From the NCBI RefSeq assembly GCF_001999765.1, contig NZ_MTIC01000018.1, positions 1-64,000 on the forward strand: a stretch of 64,000 bases of DNA. Reading direction: 5' to 3'. The notes beneath the pieces are model-generated. The model was not told the origin of the DNA, did not search any database, and saw only the letters and a list, made by a program, of their open reading frames with translations. Source of the DNA: Sinomonas mesophila. GTDB taxonomy: Bacteria > Actinomycetota > Actinomycetes > Actinomycetales > Micrococcaceae. Numbering within the stretch: the first letter of the stretch is position 1; each line of letters starts with the position of its first letter. Both the position numbers and the translations under genes were made by a program. Positions 50,184 through 60,000 of the stretch are shown here, piece after piece.

Positions 50184-52376
50184 ATGGCAGAAGTGGGCGT
50201 TCCGGAGGGTCAGTACTGGTTTGTGGGGGCCTATGACAGCGACCGCGAACCGCACGACCAGACGGAGCGGTTCCTCGCCGAGGGCATCTGGGAGAACGGG
50301 TTCGAGGACCGGTTCCTCGACACCGTCAAGTCGATGAAGGTCGGCGACCAGATCGCCCTCAAGGCCACCTACGTGCGGAAAACGGAGCTCCCCTTCGACC
50401 CGCGCGGCCACTCCGTCTCGGTCATGGCCATCACCGCGACCGGCACCATCACGGCCAACCCGGGCGACGGCCGCAAGATCGGCGTCGCGTGGACGCGCCT
50501 CGACAGCCCGCGCGAGTGGTACTTCTACACCGGCCGGCACTCGATCTGGAAGGTCACGCCGGGCCACTGGATGCGCGAGGCCCTCCTGCGCTTCGCGTTC
50601 TGGGGTGACGCGCAGGACACGGACAGGTTCCGCAACGACCCGGCGTGGGCCAAGCGCTTCGCCGACGTCCGGCCCAAGCCCGAGCAGAACTTCGAGTGGG
50701 CCGCGTTCTACGAGGAGGCGGCAACGGCGCTGCTCGCCTTCCGCAACCGCCGCCCCGAGCTGCTCGCCCACCTGCGCGAGATGCAGGAGCGCCACGAGGT
50801 CCTCGGCGTCCTCATGGACCGCGACTGGCGGGACAATCCCGTGCCGCTGCGGGACATCTGCCCGTTCACGGTCATGGGCACGTTCAACCGGGGCTCGACC
50901 CCGGAGAAGCGGACCGAGATCGCGGCGGACTGGGCCCGCCTGCTCGGCGTCACGACGCCGGCGCCGTCGAGCTTCGACGGGATCCCGCTCCTGAACAGCC
51001 AGAACTCGTGGTTCTTCCCGACGGCGGGCACGCGGCAGAAGGACGACATCGACACGCTCTGGGACGTCTTCGAGGCCGCGATCGCCGCGGCGGACAGCTC
51101 CGAGGACCACGCCCGGATCCGCTTCGCTGCCGCGTACAGCCGGGCGCGGGACATCTACCGCGTGGGCACGAAGCTCACCATGGGCCTGTTCTGGATCCGG
51201 CCGTGGAACTTCGTCCCGCTCGACGGGCGCTCGCGCCAGTACCTCAAGACCGAGCTCATGCTCGACCAGGACTTCTTCATGGCGGACGGCACGGCGTACG
51301 TGAACCTCATCGACACGCTCGCGTCCAAATTCGAGGATCCGCAGTTCGCCGTGAACTCCTTCCCCGAGCTGTCCTGGACGGCCTACCTCGAGCGGGACGG
51401 CCGCGGCGCGCACACGGAGACCGGGGGCGCGGACGAGGCGCCGGAGCCGGACGACGACGACCCCACGCCCGTCTCGCCGCAGGCCAGCTACACGGTCCAC
51501 GACATCGTCACCGACGGCTGCTTCCTGCCCGAGCCCTCGCTCAACGGCTATCTGGCCCGGTGGCGGTCGAAGAAGAACCTCATCCTGCAGGGCCCTCCGG
51601 GGACGGGCAAGACGTGGCTCGCCCGCCGGCTCGCGTACGCGCTCATCGGCACGAAGGACAACAAGTCCGCCCTGCGGGCGACCCAGTTCCACCCGAACTC
51701 CAGCTACGAGGACTTCGTGCGCGGCTGGCGCCCCGGCTCGGACGGGAAGCTCACGCTCGTGGACGGGCCATTCCTCGAGATGGTCGAGCGGGCCAACGCC
51801 AATCCGGACGTGCCGCACGTCGTGCTGATCGAGGAGATCAACCGCGGCAACCCTGTCCAGGTGTTCGGCGAGCTCCTGACCCTCATCGAGGCCGGCAAGC
51901 GCTCCCCGCGCGAGTCCCTCCAGCTCGCGTACCCGCGCTCGGGCACTGAGAGCGTCCACGTGCCGAGCAACCTGTACATCATCGGCACCATGAACCTCGC
52001 GGACCGCTCGCTCGCGATCATGGACCTCGCCTTCCGCCGCCGCTTTGCGTTCGTCTCGCTCGAGCCGGCCGTGAACGAGGCGTGGGAGGAGTGGATGTCG
52101 CAGCGCCACGGCGTCGCCCAGCGCGAGCTCGAGCTCGTGCGGCACCGCTTCGAGGCGCTCAACGACCGGATCGCCTCCGACCCGGCCCTCGGCACGGAGT
52201 TCCGGCTCGGGCACTCGTTCGTCACGCCCCCGGCGGAGGAACGCGTGAACTCGTTCCCCGACTGGTTCCGCGGCGTCGTCGACACCGAGATCGTCCCGAC
52301 GCTCGAGGAGTACTGGTTCGACGATGCGGCCAAGGCCGAGGCGGCCTCGGAGGCGCTGCTCGAAGGACTCGAGTGA
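50184..52376 (+). CDS. mcrB: McrB-type GTPase of a type IV restriction system
   Basis: 730 residues. The N-terminal part (QYWFVGAYDSDREPHDQTER to about residue 100, with VKSMKVGDQIALKATYVRK) is the EVE/ASCH-like domain common in McrB relatives and may recognise modified bases. The AAA+ domain has NLILQGPPGTGKTWLARRLA (near residue 465), HVVLIEEINRGNPVQVFGEL (near 545) and MNLADRSLAIMDLAFRRRF. It is translationally coupled to mcrC through GTGA. McrBC cuts DNA carrying methylated or modified cytosines. Confidence 0.9.
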   Translation: MAEVGVPEGQYWFVGAYDSDREPHDQTERFLAEGIWENGFEDRFLDTVKSMKVGDQIALKATYVRKTELPFDPRGHSVSVMAITATGTITANPGDGRKIGVAWTRLDSPREWYFYTGRHSIWKVTPGHWMREALLRFAFWGDAQDTDRFRNDPAWAKRFADVRPKPEQNFEWAAFYEEAATALLAFRNRRPELLAHLREMQERHEVLGVLMDRDWRDNPVPLRDICPFTVMGTFNRGSTPEKRTEIAADWARLLGVTTPAPSSFDGIPLLNSQNSWFFPTAGTRQKDDIDTLWDVFEAAIAAADSSEDHARIRFAAAYSRARDIYRVGTKLTMGLFWIRPWNFVPLDGRSRQYLKTELMLDQDFFMADGTAYVNLIDTLASKFEDPQFAVNSFPELSWTAYLERDGRGAHTETGGADEAPEPDDDDPTPVSPQASYTVHDIVTDGCFLPEPSLNGYLARWRSKKNLILQGPPGTGKTWLARRLAYALIGTKDNKSALRATQFHPNSSYEDFVRGWRPGSDGKLTLVDGPFLEMVERANANPDVPHVVLIEEINRGNPVQVFGELLTLIEAGKRSPRESLQLAYPRSGTESVHVPSNLYIIGTMNLADRSLAIMDLAFRRRFAFVSLEPAVNEAWEEWMSQRHGVAQRELELVRHRFEALNDRIASDPALGTEFRLGHSFVTPPAEERVNSFPDWFRGVVDTEIVPTLEEYWFDDAAKAEAASEALLEGLE

Positions 52377-53572
52377 CCGAGGTGCCTGGGTCCGGCGGCA
52401 GGGGGCAGCCGACGGCGCAGCGGTTGACGGCGCAGCAGTCGCCTGCGCCGCCGACGACGGCGGCCGACGGTTCTGTTGTCGTCGCCGGCGGGGCGCGCAT
52501 CCCCGTGCGCAACGTGTGGCTCCTGCTGCTGTACGCCTCGGAGTTCTACCAGTCCGGGCCCGAGGCGTTCGATGGGATCGAGGAGTACCCGGAGAAGCTG
52601 CCCGAGCTCCTCGCGGAGGTGCTCGTCGCCAGTACGGAGGACCGCCTGCGGCGGCCGCTCACGCCGTCGTTCGCGAAGACCTCCCGGGACCTCTCGCGCG
52701 TCCGCGGCGGGATCGACACGCTGCGCACCGAGTCCCACCAGCTCCTGTCCCGCGGCCTCGTCGCGTGCCGGTTCGAGGAGCTCACGGTGGACACGCCGCG
52801 CAACCGACTCATCCGGACCGCCCTGGACTCGATCGCGCGGCTGTGCTCGGACGAGGAGCTCGTCCGCCGCTGCCAGGGCCAGTCGCAGCGGCTCGAGCGA
52901 CTCGGCGTCGGCCGGATCGACCTGCGCGCGGGCCAGCGCGACGCCGGGGTCCGGCTCACGCGCAACGACGCCCAGGACCGCTCGGTGCTCCTCGCCGCCC
53001 GGCTCGCGCTCGAGCTCGCGCTCCCCTTCGGCCGCACGAACCCCGGGCACGGGCGAGGGCAGCTCGACGAACGCCAATTCCGGCACCTCTTCGAGCGGGC
53101 CGTCGGCGGCTTCTACCGCGTGCACGGGCGCCCGAGAGGGTGGGCCGTGGAGCGCGGGCGCAAGGTCGGCTGGAACGCGCTCGGCCCGACCCCTGGGATG
53201 GCTGCCGTCCTGCCCCACATGGTCACGGACGTGTGGATCGACAGCCCCCGCAGCGGGCGGCGCCTCATCGTCGACACGAAGTTCACCCCGGCGCTCCGGG
53301 CGGGGCGGTTCGCGCGCGAGACCCTCGACAGCGGGCACCTGTACCAGCTCTACACGTACGTCCGCGAGCAGGAGGACCCCGCGGACCCGGCCTCCCTCGG
53401 CGCCGGCGGCCTGCTCCTGTACCCCTCCGCCGGGTCGTCCCTCGCCGAGTCCTTCGTGACCGCGGGGCACCGGCTCGGTGCCGCGACCGTGGACCTCTCC
53501 GTCGCGTCCGTGCTCGTGCGGGATCAGCTCATCGCCGTCGTGGGCCCCTACCTCTCAGACGAGCCCGCCTGA
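52373..53572 (+). CDS. mcrC: McrC-like nuclease subunit
   Basis: 399 residues from a GTG overlapping the mcrB stop (GTGA). A disordered Gln/Pro/Ala N-terminus of about 40 residues is followed by IPVRNVWLLLLYASEFYQSG, the usual start of the McrC family. The PD-(D/E)xK nuclease core appears as VTDVWIDSPRSGRRLIVDTK (Asp and DTK, near residues 285-300), and GHLYQLYTYVREQED completes the site. It is the DNA-cutting partner of McrB. No modification methylase is nearby, as expected for type IV. Confidence 0.88.
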   Translation: MTEVPGSGGRGQPTAQRLTAQQSPAPPTTAADGSVVVAGGARIPVRNVWLLLLYASEFYQSGPEAFDGIEEYPEKLPELLAEVLVASTEDRLRRPLTPSFAKTSRDLSRVRGGIDTLRTESHQLLSRGLVACRFEELTVDTPRNRLIRTALDSIARLCSDEELVRRCQGQSQRLERLGVGRIDLRAGQRDAGVRLTRNDAQDRSVLLAARLALELALPFGRTNPGHGRGQLDERQFRHLFERAVGGFYRVHGRPRGWAVERGRKVGWNALGPTPGMAAVLPHMVTDVWIDSPRSGRRLIVDTKFTPALRAGRFARETLDSGHLYQLYTYVREQEDPADPASLGAGGLLLYPSAGSSLAESFVTAGHRLGAATVDLSVASVLVRDQLIAVVGPYLSDEPA

Positions 53573-53585
53573 GACCATTCCTTGC

Positions 53586-53948
53586 ATGGGTGAGGTCACC
53601 GACTACCTGGACTCCCTCGACGGCCAGGACCGCGCCGTGCTCGGACGGATCATGGAGATCGCGCGGGGGCTCGCGCCGGAGGCGACCGAGGGGCGCAGCT
53701 ACGGCATGCCCGCGCTCCTGCTGCATGGCAAGGGCTACGTGAGCGCGCTCGCGACCAAGAAGCACCTCGCGCTGTACCCCTTCAGCGGCCAGATCCTGCC
53801 GCGGCTCGCGGACGAGCTCGAGGGCCTCGACTGGGCGCCCGGGACGCTGCGGTTCACCGCCAAGGACCCGGTGCCCGAGGATCTCGTGCGCCGCATCCTC
53901 GAGGCGCGGATCGCCGAGATCGGCCCGCCGCGGGGGCGCCCGGGCTGA
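53586..53948 (+). CDS. DUF1801-family protein
   Basis: 120 residues. MGEVTDYLDSLDGQDRAVLG, EGRSYGMPALLLHGKGYVSA and KKHLALYPFSGQILPRLADE are typical for DUF1801/YdhG-like small proteins with a SufE-like or antitoxin-like fold of unknown role. The ATG lies 14 bases after the mcrC stop. It may be co-transcribed with mcrBC, but a functional link is not shown. Confidence 0.8.
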   Translation: MGEVTDYLDSLDGQDRAVLGRIMEIARGLAPEATEGRSYGMPALLLHGKGYVSALATKKHLALYPFSGQILPRLADELEGLDWAPGTLRFTAKDPVPEDLVRRILEARIAEIGPPRGRPG

Positions 53949-54106
53949 GCCCACGGGCACCTCCCCCGGCGTCAGGTCGCGAACAGTCTGGGCTGCCCGG
54001 TCGGGGCCCTGCGTCCGGGTTTTCCGAGCGTCACCTCGGGGGTACCAGCGGCCGTGCCCGAGGGCTACCCTCGAAGGAGGATCTCTGTCGTTGCCTGGGG
54101 GTGGGC

Positions 54107-54826
54107 ATGTTCGCCGGGGTGGAGACCGCCGGGGCCTTCCTGGCGGCGCTCGAGGCCCTGAGCTCCGATGACGAGCTCAGGAAGTACAAACGCGCGTTCC
54201 CACTCGCCCGCAAGGGCCGGGACAGGTTCCTCGGCGTCCGGATGGGCGACGTCTTCGACCTTGCCAAGGCCTCCGCCGACATGCCGCTGGACGAGGTCGA
54301 GCAGCTGCTCGAGAGCCCGTGGCACGAGGCACGGGCCGGGGCCGTGTCCATCATGGACTTCCAGGCGCGCCGCCGCACCACGGCGCCCGAGCGGCGGCAG
54401 GAGCTGTACGAGCTGTACCTGCGGCGGCACGACCGGATCGACTCGTGGGACCTCGTGGACCGCGCGGCCGCACACGTCGTCGGCGGCTACCTCGCGGACA
54501 GGCGGAAGGACCAGCTCTACGTGCTCGCCCGCTCCTCCTCGCCGTACGAGCGGCGCACCGCCATCGTGGCCACGATGCACTTCCTCTCCCTGGGCCAGAC
54601 GAAGGACACCTTCGCGATCGCCGAGATCCTCGCGGACGATCCGGACCCGGTCGTGCAGAAGGCCGTGGGCTGGGCGCTCCGCACGGCCGGAAGCCCGGGG
54701 CTCGAGCAGTTCCTCGAGCACTGGGCGCCCCACATGGCGCGGGTGGCGCTGCGGTACGCCGTCGAGAAGCTGCCCAAGGACACGCGCGAACGGTTCCTCA
54801 AGGCCCAGACGCTCAAGGCGTCCTGA
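54107..54826 (+). CDS. AlkD-like DNA alkylation repair protein
   Basis: 239 residues from the ATG at 54107 (a GTG at 54101 is also possible). All-helical HEAT-like repeats: LYELYLRRHDRIDSWDLVDR, SSSPYERRTAIVATMHFLSL, DPDPVVQKAVGWALRTAGSP and ALRYAVEKLPKDTRERFL are the conserved blocks of the AlkD family. These glycosylases remove alkylated bases from DNA. No partner gene. A strong AGGAGG at about 54075 is too distant for either start. Confidence 0.88.
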   Translation: MFAGVETAGAFLAALEALSSDDELRKYKRAFPLARKGRDRFLGVRMGDVFDLAKASADMPLDEVEQLLESPWHEARAGAVSIMDFQARRRTTAPERRQELYELYLRRHDRIDSWDLVDRAAAHVVGGYLADRRKDQLYVLARSSSPYERRTAIVATMHFLSLGQTKDTFAIAEILADDPDPVVQKAVGWALRTAGSPGLEQFLEHWAPHMARVALRYAVEKLPKDTRERFLKAQTLKAS

Positions 54827-54842
54827 TGCCGACGGGCCCTGA

Positions 54843-55565
54843 CTAGCCGCCCGGCCCGCAGGCGTCGAGCAGCTCGCCCGCGCGCCTGTGCTCGGCCTCG
54901 GTCATCCACAGCCCGTACTCCGACTTCACCGCGACGATCCGCGCCGTGTACTCGCACCGGAACGCCTTGTTCTGCGGCAGCCACGTCGCGAGGTCGCCGT
55001 TGCCCTTCTCCTGGTTCGCGTCGCCGTCGACCGCGAGCAGGTTGGCCGGGTCGTTGGCGAACTCCTCCCGCCGTTCCGGGCTCCACAGCTGGGCGCCCTT
55101 CTGCCACGCGTCGGAGAGCGCGACGACGTGGTCGATCTGCACCTCCGCCGAGCGGGGCCCGCGCACGAAGTCGATCCGGTCGCCCGTGTACGGATCCTCG
55201 AGCACGCCGGAGGACACGACGCAGTCCCGCGTCCCGGCGCGGAACGCGACGCCCGTGAGGTCCCGCGCGAGGATGTCGTTGCGGGTGTCGCAGCCGTTGC
55301 GGTCGACGTCGGCCCAGGCCTGCCCGAACTCGCTGCGCTCGTAGCCGCCCGTGCCCGCGCGGCCCTTGACCTGGAGGCGCGCGAGCTGCGCGCGCGCCGC
55401 GGCGAGCTTGTCGTCCGGGAGCGTCCCGGCGTCCGCCAGCGCGCCGTCTGAGGCCGCCCCTCCGGGCGGCCCAACCCAGCCCGCCGCCCACGCAACGCCC
55501 CACACGGCCGCGAGAACGGCCAGCACGCCGAGCAGCCTGGCCGCCCGGCCCCCGATCCTGCCCAC
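54843..55565 (-). CDS. exported HNH-type nuclease (DUF1524)
   Basis: 240 residues from a GTG behind GGGGGAGG. The hydrophobic N-terminus (RLLGVLAVLAAVWGVAWAAG) is a signal peptide or anchor. The nuclease domain has FGQAWADVDRNGCDTRNDIL, EVQIDHVVALSDAWQKGAQ with the catalytic His, and NDPANLLAVDGDANQEKGNG, the pattern of GmrSD-C-terminal/DUF1524 nucleases common in actinobacteria. Probably scavenging or defensive DNA degradation outside the cell. Confidence 0.88.
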   Translation of the reverse strand: MGRIGGRAARLLGVLAVLAAVWGVAWAAGWVGPPGGAASDGALADAGTLPDDKLAAARAQLARLQVKGRAGTGGYERSEFGQAWADVDRNGCDTRNDILARDLTGVAFRAGTRDCVVSSGVLEDPYTGDRIDFVRGPRSAEVQIDHVVALSDAWQKGAQLWSPERREEFANDPANLLAVDGDANQEKGNGDLATWLPQNKAFRCEYTARIVAVKSEYGLWMTEAEHRRAGELLDACGPGG

Positions 55566-55889
55566 GGTCCTCCCCCACTTTCCACCTCGGCTCGGACCCC
55601 CAGTACATCAGGGGGCACCGACAGAAGTGGAACCGGCAGCGCCCGGGGAGAGCCTCGGTGGTGACGCACGGGCCGGGATGGTGGACACACCAGCCACCTG
55701 GGCGCCCTCGAGGTCGTAGGTTCGATGCGACACCGCAGCTTCCTTCGGTGGATTCACCGGGGTGTCGCGCCGACTCTGCAAGTTCGCGATGCGAATATCG
55801 CGAGGGGTCGCGGCCTCTGCCAGGGATCAACCCCTGGGCGCTGGCCGGGCCCGACGGATGTCCGGGCCCGGCCTGCGCGCCATCGGGAA
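55566..55889. other. intergenic stretch, no gene recognised
   Basis: Between the divergent HNH nuclease start and the end of the winged-helix/X25 gene. No convincing frame. A short A/T-containing symmetrical word (TCGCGATGCGAATATCGCGA, about 55785-55804) may be a binding site. Confidence 0.4.
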
Positions 55890-56774
55890 TCAGGAGAAGA
55901 CGATGTCCTTCGTGGAGTGGTCGTACGCGATGGTGACCGGCCCGCCGTCGTGCGCGAGCTCGTGGTTCGCGCCGTTGAAGGCGCCGAACGCGCCGTAGTT
56001 CTCGTCCCACGAGCGGTTGATGGCGATCTTGAAGCTGTAGTGCCCCGCGGGCAGTTCCACGGTGCGCACCCAGCGGCGGCCAGACCCATCAAGACCCATC
56101 TGGACGGCGTCGAGCTGCGGCTCCCAGTCCGTCTCGGCGCCCAGGTGCGCGGCGAAGTCGCCGGCGATCGCGACGGCCTCGGGCTGCTGGAGGTCGACGA
56201 CGACCGGAGCCTCGGACTCGGCCGCAGCCTCTGCCTCAGCGGCGCCAGCGACGGCGACCGGCGCCTCGTCGTCGTCGGCAGCGGCGTCCGCCGCAGCGGC
56301 AGGTGCCGTCACCGCGGGAGCGAGGACCTCCTCGGCGGCTGCGGCCTTCTTCGAGGTGCGGGCGGGAGCCTTCTTGCGCGGAGCCTTCTTCGGGGCCGGC
56401 GCCTCGGTCGGCACGGGCGTGTCTGCCGGGACGGGCGTCCCGGCGTCGAGGGCCTCGGCGAGCGCGGCAGCGGTCGGGAACGCCACGGTCGCGCGGAGCC
56501 CGTCCTCCGTGATGGTCCAGCCGGAGCGGCCCTTGACCATCCAGCCAGCCTTGACGAGCTTGGCGGTAGCGGCAGTCAGGGCCTTGTGGCCCCGCGGGAT
56601 GCCGCCCGCGAGGAGGAACGCCTCATGGTCGTCGAAAGGGACCTGCTCGACCGCTGCGGCGAGCACGGCGCGCGCGTCGGCGCCCTCACCGGAGAATGCC
56701 GCCTCTGCCAGTCCGTCCAGCACAGCCTTGAGCCGCAGGTCAACCTTCTCTGTCCCGCTTGCGTTCCTCGCCAT
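55890..56774 (-). CDS. winged-helix protein with Ala/Lys-rich linker and X25 carbohydrate-binding-like module
   Basis: 294 residues. The N-terminal 100 residues form a helical winged-helix-like domain (AVEQVPFDDHEAFLLAGGIP, then HKALTAATAKLVKAGWMVKG and WTITEDGLRAT). A low-complexity Ala/Pro/Lys/Glu linker follows (residues 105-195, with KKAPRKKAPARTSKKAA). The C-terminal 95 residues match pullulanase-type X25 modules: AVAIAGDFAAHLGAETDWEP, WVRTVELPAGHYSFKIAINR and WDENYGAFGAFNGANHELAH. There is no signal peptide, so the sugar-binding fold seems to work inside the cell next to a DNA-binding-like domain. Starts at the ATG behind AGAGG. Confidence 0.75.
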   Translation of the reverse strand: MARNASGTEKVDLRLKAVLDGLAEAAFSGEGADARAVLAAAVEQVPFDDHEAFLLAGGIPRGHKALTAATAKLVKAGWMVKGRSGWTITEDGLRATVAFPTAAALAEALDAGTPVPADTPVPTEAPAPKKAPRKKAPARTSKKAAAAEEVLAPAVTAPAAAADAAADDDEAPVAVAGAAEAEAAAESEAPVVVDLQQPEAVAIAGDFAAHLGAETDWEPQLDAVQMGLDGSGRRWVRTVELPAGHYSFKIAINRSWDENYGAFGAFNGANHELAHDGGPVTIAYDHSTKDIVFS

Positions 56775-57004
56775 GGCTTACCTCTTTCCATCGGTTCACT
56801 AGGTGCGGTCCGCGGCGCCTGCAGCGCCCGTCCCCCGTCACATGCTGGTCTGTTACTCCCGAGTCACCTTGTCGGTGACCGAGTGTGACACGCCAAACAC
56901 ACGATGATTCTGCCACCCTTCACGACCGGGGTTTCGACAGGGTTACGGGCGTGCAACGGAATGGGACCTCGAAGACTGTCGGAGGGGTGTGCTGTGCTGG
57001 GGTC

Positions 57005-60000
57005 ATGTTCTTCCTCGAGGACCGCCGGCTCGTCTTCTCGGCATCGGATCTGGTCACGGCAGCCGAGTGCGAATTCGGCCTCCTGCGCCGGCTCGACGAG
57101 AAGCTCGGGCGCGCCGAGCGGCTCCACGTCCCGGACCCGATGCGGGAGCGGGCCGCGGCCCTCGGCGACGTCCACGAGCAGGCCGTGCTGCAGGCGTACC
57201 GGGACGAGTTCGGGCCCTGGACGCCGGGCGGGGCGGGCGGCGTCGCGGAGATCGAGCCAGCCGCGGACATGACGAGGGCGACGCTCGAGGCCAAGCACGC
57301 GGAGTCGATGGCCGCCCTCGCCGCGGGGGCGGACGTCGTGTTCCAGGCCAGCTTCTTCGACGGCGGGTTCCATGGCCGGGCGGACTTCCTCGTCCGCGGC
57401 CCCGGGGGCCGCTACGCGGTCTTCGACACGAAGCTCGCCCGTCACGCCAAGACGACCGCGCTGCTGCAGCTCGCGGCGTACGGCGACCAGCTCGCGCGGG
57501 CCGGCTTCCCGCCGTCGGACGCCGCGACCCTCATCCTCGGCACGGGCGAGATCGAGTCGTTCAGCCTCACCGACCTCGTGCCGGCGTTCCGCGAGCGGTG
57601 GGCGCGTCTCCGCGAGCTCGCCGAGGCGCACGTCGGTCGCGACCACCCGGCGGAGTGGGAGGCGCCCGGCGTCGCGGCCTGCGGGCGGTGCGACTATTGC
57701 GCGGTCCAGATCGAGGAGCACCGCGACATGTACCTCACGGCCGGCATGGGCGCGCCGCGCCGGCGCGCGCTCCGCGAGGCGGGCGTGCGCACGATCGACG
57801 ATCTCGCGGCCCTCGACCCCGCAGGCGGCGACGCCACGCTCGCCCGGCTCGTCGCCCAGGCGCGCCTCCAGACCGGCGTCGTGACGGGCGACGGCGGCGG
57901 GCTGGCTCCCGAGCACGACGGCGCGCCGGCGCACTGGGTCCGGTACGAGGTGCTGCCCGACCACGGGCTCGGCGCCCTGCCCGCTCCGTCCGCGGGCGAC
58001 GTGTACTTCGACTTCGAGGGCGACCCGTTGTGGTTCGACCGGAGCTCGCGCACGTGGGGCCTCGAGTATCTCTTCGGGGTCATCGAGGCACCCGTTCCGG
58101 GGGCGGAACATTCGGACCCCGTGTACCGCTCCTTCCTCGCGCACACCCTCGCCGAGGAGCGCCAGGCGCTGGTCGACTTCGTCGCCTACATCGAGAAGCG
58201 GCGCGCCCAGCACCCCGGCATGCACGTCTACCACTACGCGGCGTACGAGAAGACGGCCCTGCGCAAGCTCTCGGTCCGGCACGGCGTGTGCGAGGCGGAG
58301 ATCGACGCGTGGCTGCGCGAGGGACTCCTCGTCGACCTCTACCAGGCCGTGCGCAGCGGGATCCGCATCTCGGAGCGCTCGTACTCGATCAAGAAGCTCG
58401 AGCCGCTCTACATGGGCAGCGAGCTGCGCACGGCCGAGCTCCAAGGCGGGGCCGCGTCGGTCGAGATGTACGCGCGCTTCACCGCGGCCCGCGAGGCGAG
58501 ACGGGAGCCCGAGGCCGAGGAGCTGCTGGACCTCATCCTCGAGTACAACCGGGACGACTGCGTCTCGACGCTGCGGCTGTGCGATTGGCTCCGCGGCCTC
58601 GCCGCGGCCCACCCGTCGACGGCGCACGCAGCGCTCCCGGCGGCCCGCGAGGCACGGCCGCAGCCCCCGGCCGATCCCGACGAGGCAGCGCTCACGGAGT
58701 TCGTCGCGCGGCGGCGGGCCGCCCGAGCCGAGTCGGGCTCCGCGGACGAACGGGCCGCCGCGGACGACACGGCCCTCGGCCTGCTCGCCGCGGCCGTCAG
58801 GTTCCACCCGCGCGAGCGCAAGGCGTACTGGTGGGCGCACTTCGACCGGCTCGAGCGGCCGCTGGCACGGCTCGAATCCGTGCGGAACGCGTTCATCGTC
58901 GAGAAGGCGGAGGTCGTGCACGACTGGGAGCCCGACGGGCGCCTGTTCGGGCGCACGACCCGGCTCGTGGGGACCGCGACCCCCGGCTCTGACTTCCGCG
59001 AGGGCAGCACGTGGTTCCGCGAGTTCGAGCAGCCGCTGCCCGAGGGGCTCGAGCCGACCGATCCCCTCGGGATCGGCCGCAGCGGGCTGCCCGGCACCGA
59101 GATCGTCGGGATGGGCCGGGACGGGGACCGCGACGTGCTCACGGTGCGGGAGAAGTGCACGGGCAAGGTGCCGCCGTACGCCCAGCTCCCCGTGGCCCTC
59201 ACCGAGGACGCCCCCCTTCCCACGGCCTCGATCGAGGCGGCCCAGCGAGAGGTCGCTCGCGAGGCGGCGCGCGCCCTGCCCGGGCTGCTGGCCCAGCCCG
59301 CCGTGGACCTCCTCCGCCGCCTCCCGCCGCGCACGGCCGGGCGCGCCCCGCTGCCTCCCGCCCCGAACGGCACGCACGACGGCGATGGGCTCGTCGCGGC
59401 GATCGAGGGCGCCGTGCGCTCCCTCGACCGCTCCTACCTCGCGGTGCAGGGCCCGCCGGGGAGCGGCAAGACGCACGTCGGCGCGACGGTCATCGCGCGG
59501 CTCGTCGCGACCGGCTGGAAGGTCGGGGTGGTGGGCAACTCGCACAACGTTGTCGAGAACCTGCTCACGCGCTCCGTCGCTGCCGGAGTGCCCGTCGGAT
59601 CGGTCGCGAAGAAGCCCCGGAGCGGGCTCGCGCCCGAGGACCTGGAGGTTCCGTGGCCGCTCGCCAACAGGCGGAACGGGTCAGTCGCGGCACTCGTGGC
59701 AGCACCGGGCGGCTGCCTCGTCGGCGGGACGGCGTGGCAGCTCACAGGGCAGGAAATCCCGGCCGGATCCCTCGACCTCGTGGTCGTCGACGAGGCCGGC
59801 CAGTTCTCCCTCGCGAACACCGTCGCGGTGAGCCGCGCGGCCCCCCGGCTGCTCCTGCTCGGCGACCCCCAGCAGCTCCCCGAGGTGAGCCAGGGACAGC
59901 ATCCCGAGCCCGTCAACGAGTCGGCCCTGGGCTGGCTCGCGGCCGGAGCGCGCGTGCTCCCGGACGAGTTCGGCTACTTCCTGCCCGAGTCGTGGCGCAT

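Noticed and set aside
56864-59545. About 890-codon minus-strand frame
   Set aside because: Antisense of the TM0106-type gene; composition dominated by Arg, Glu, Leu and Ala as expected for the complement of GC-rich codons.
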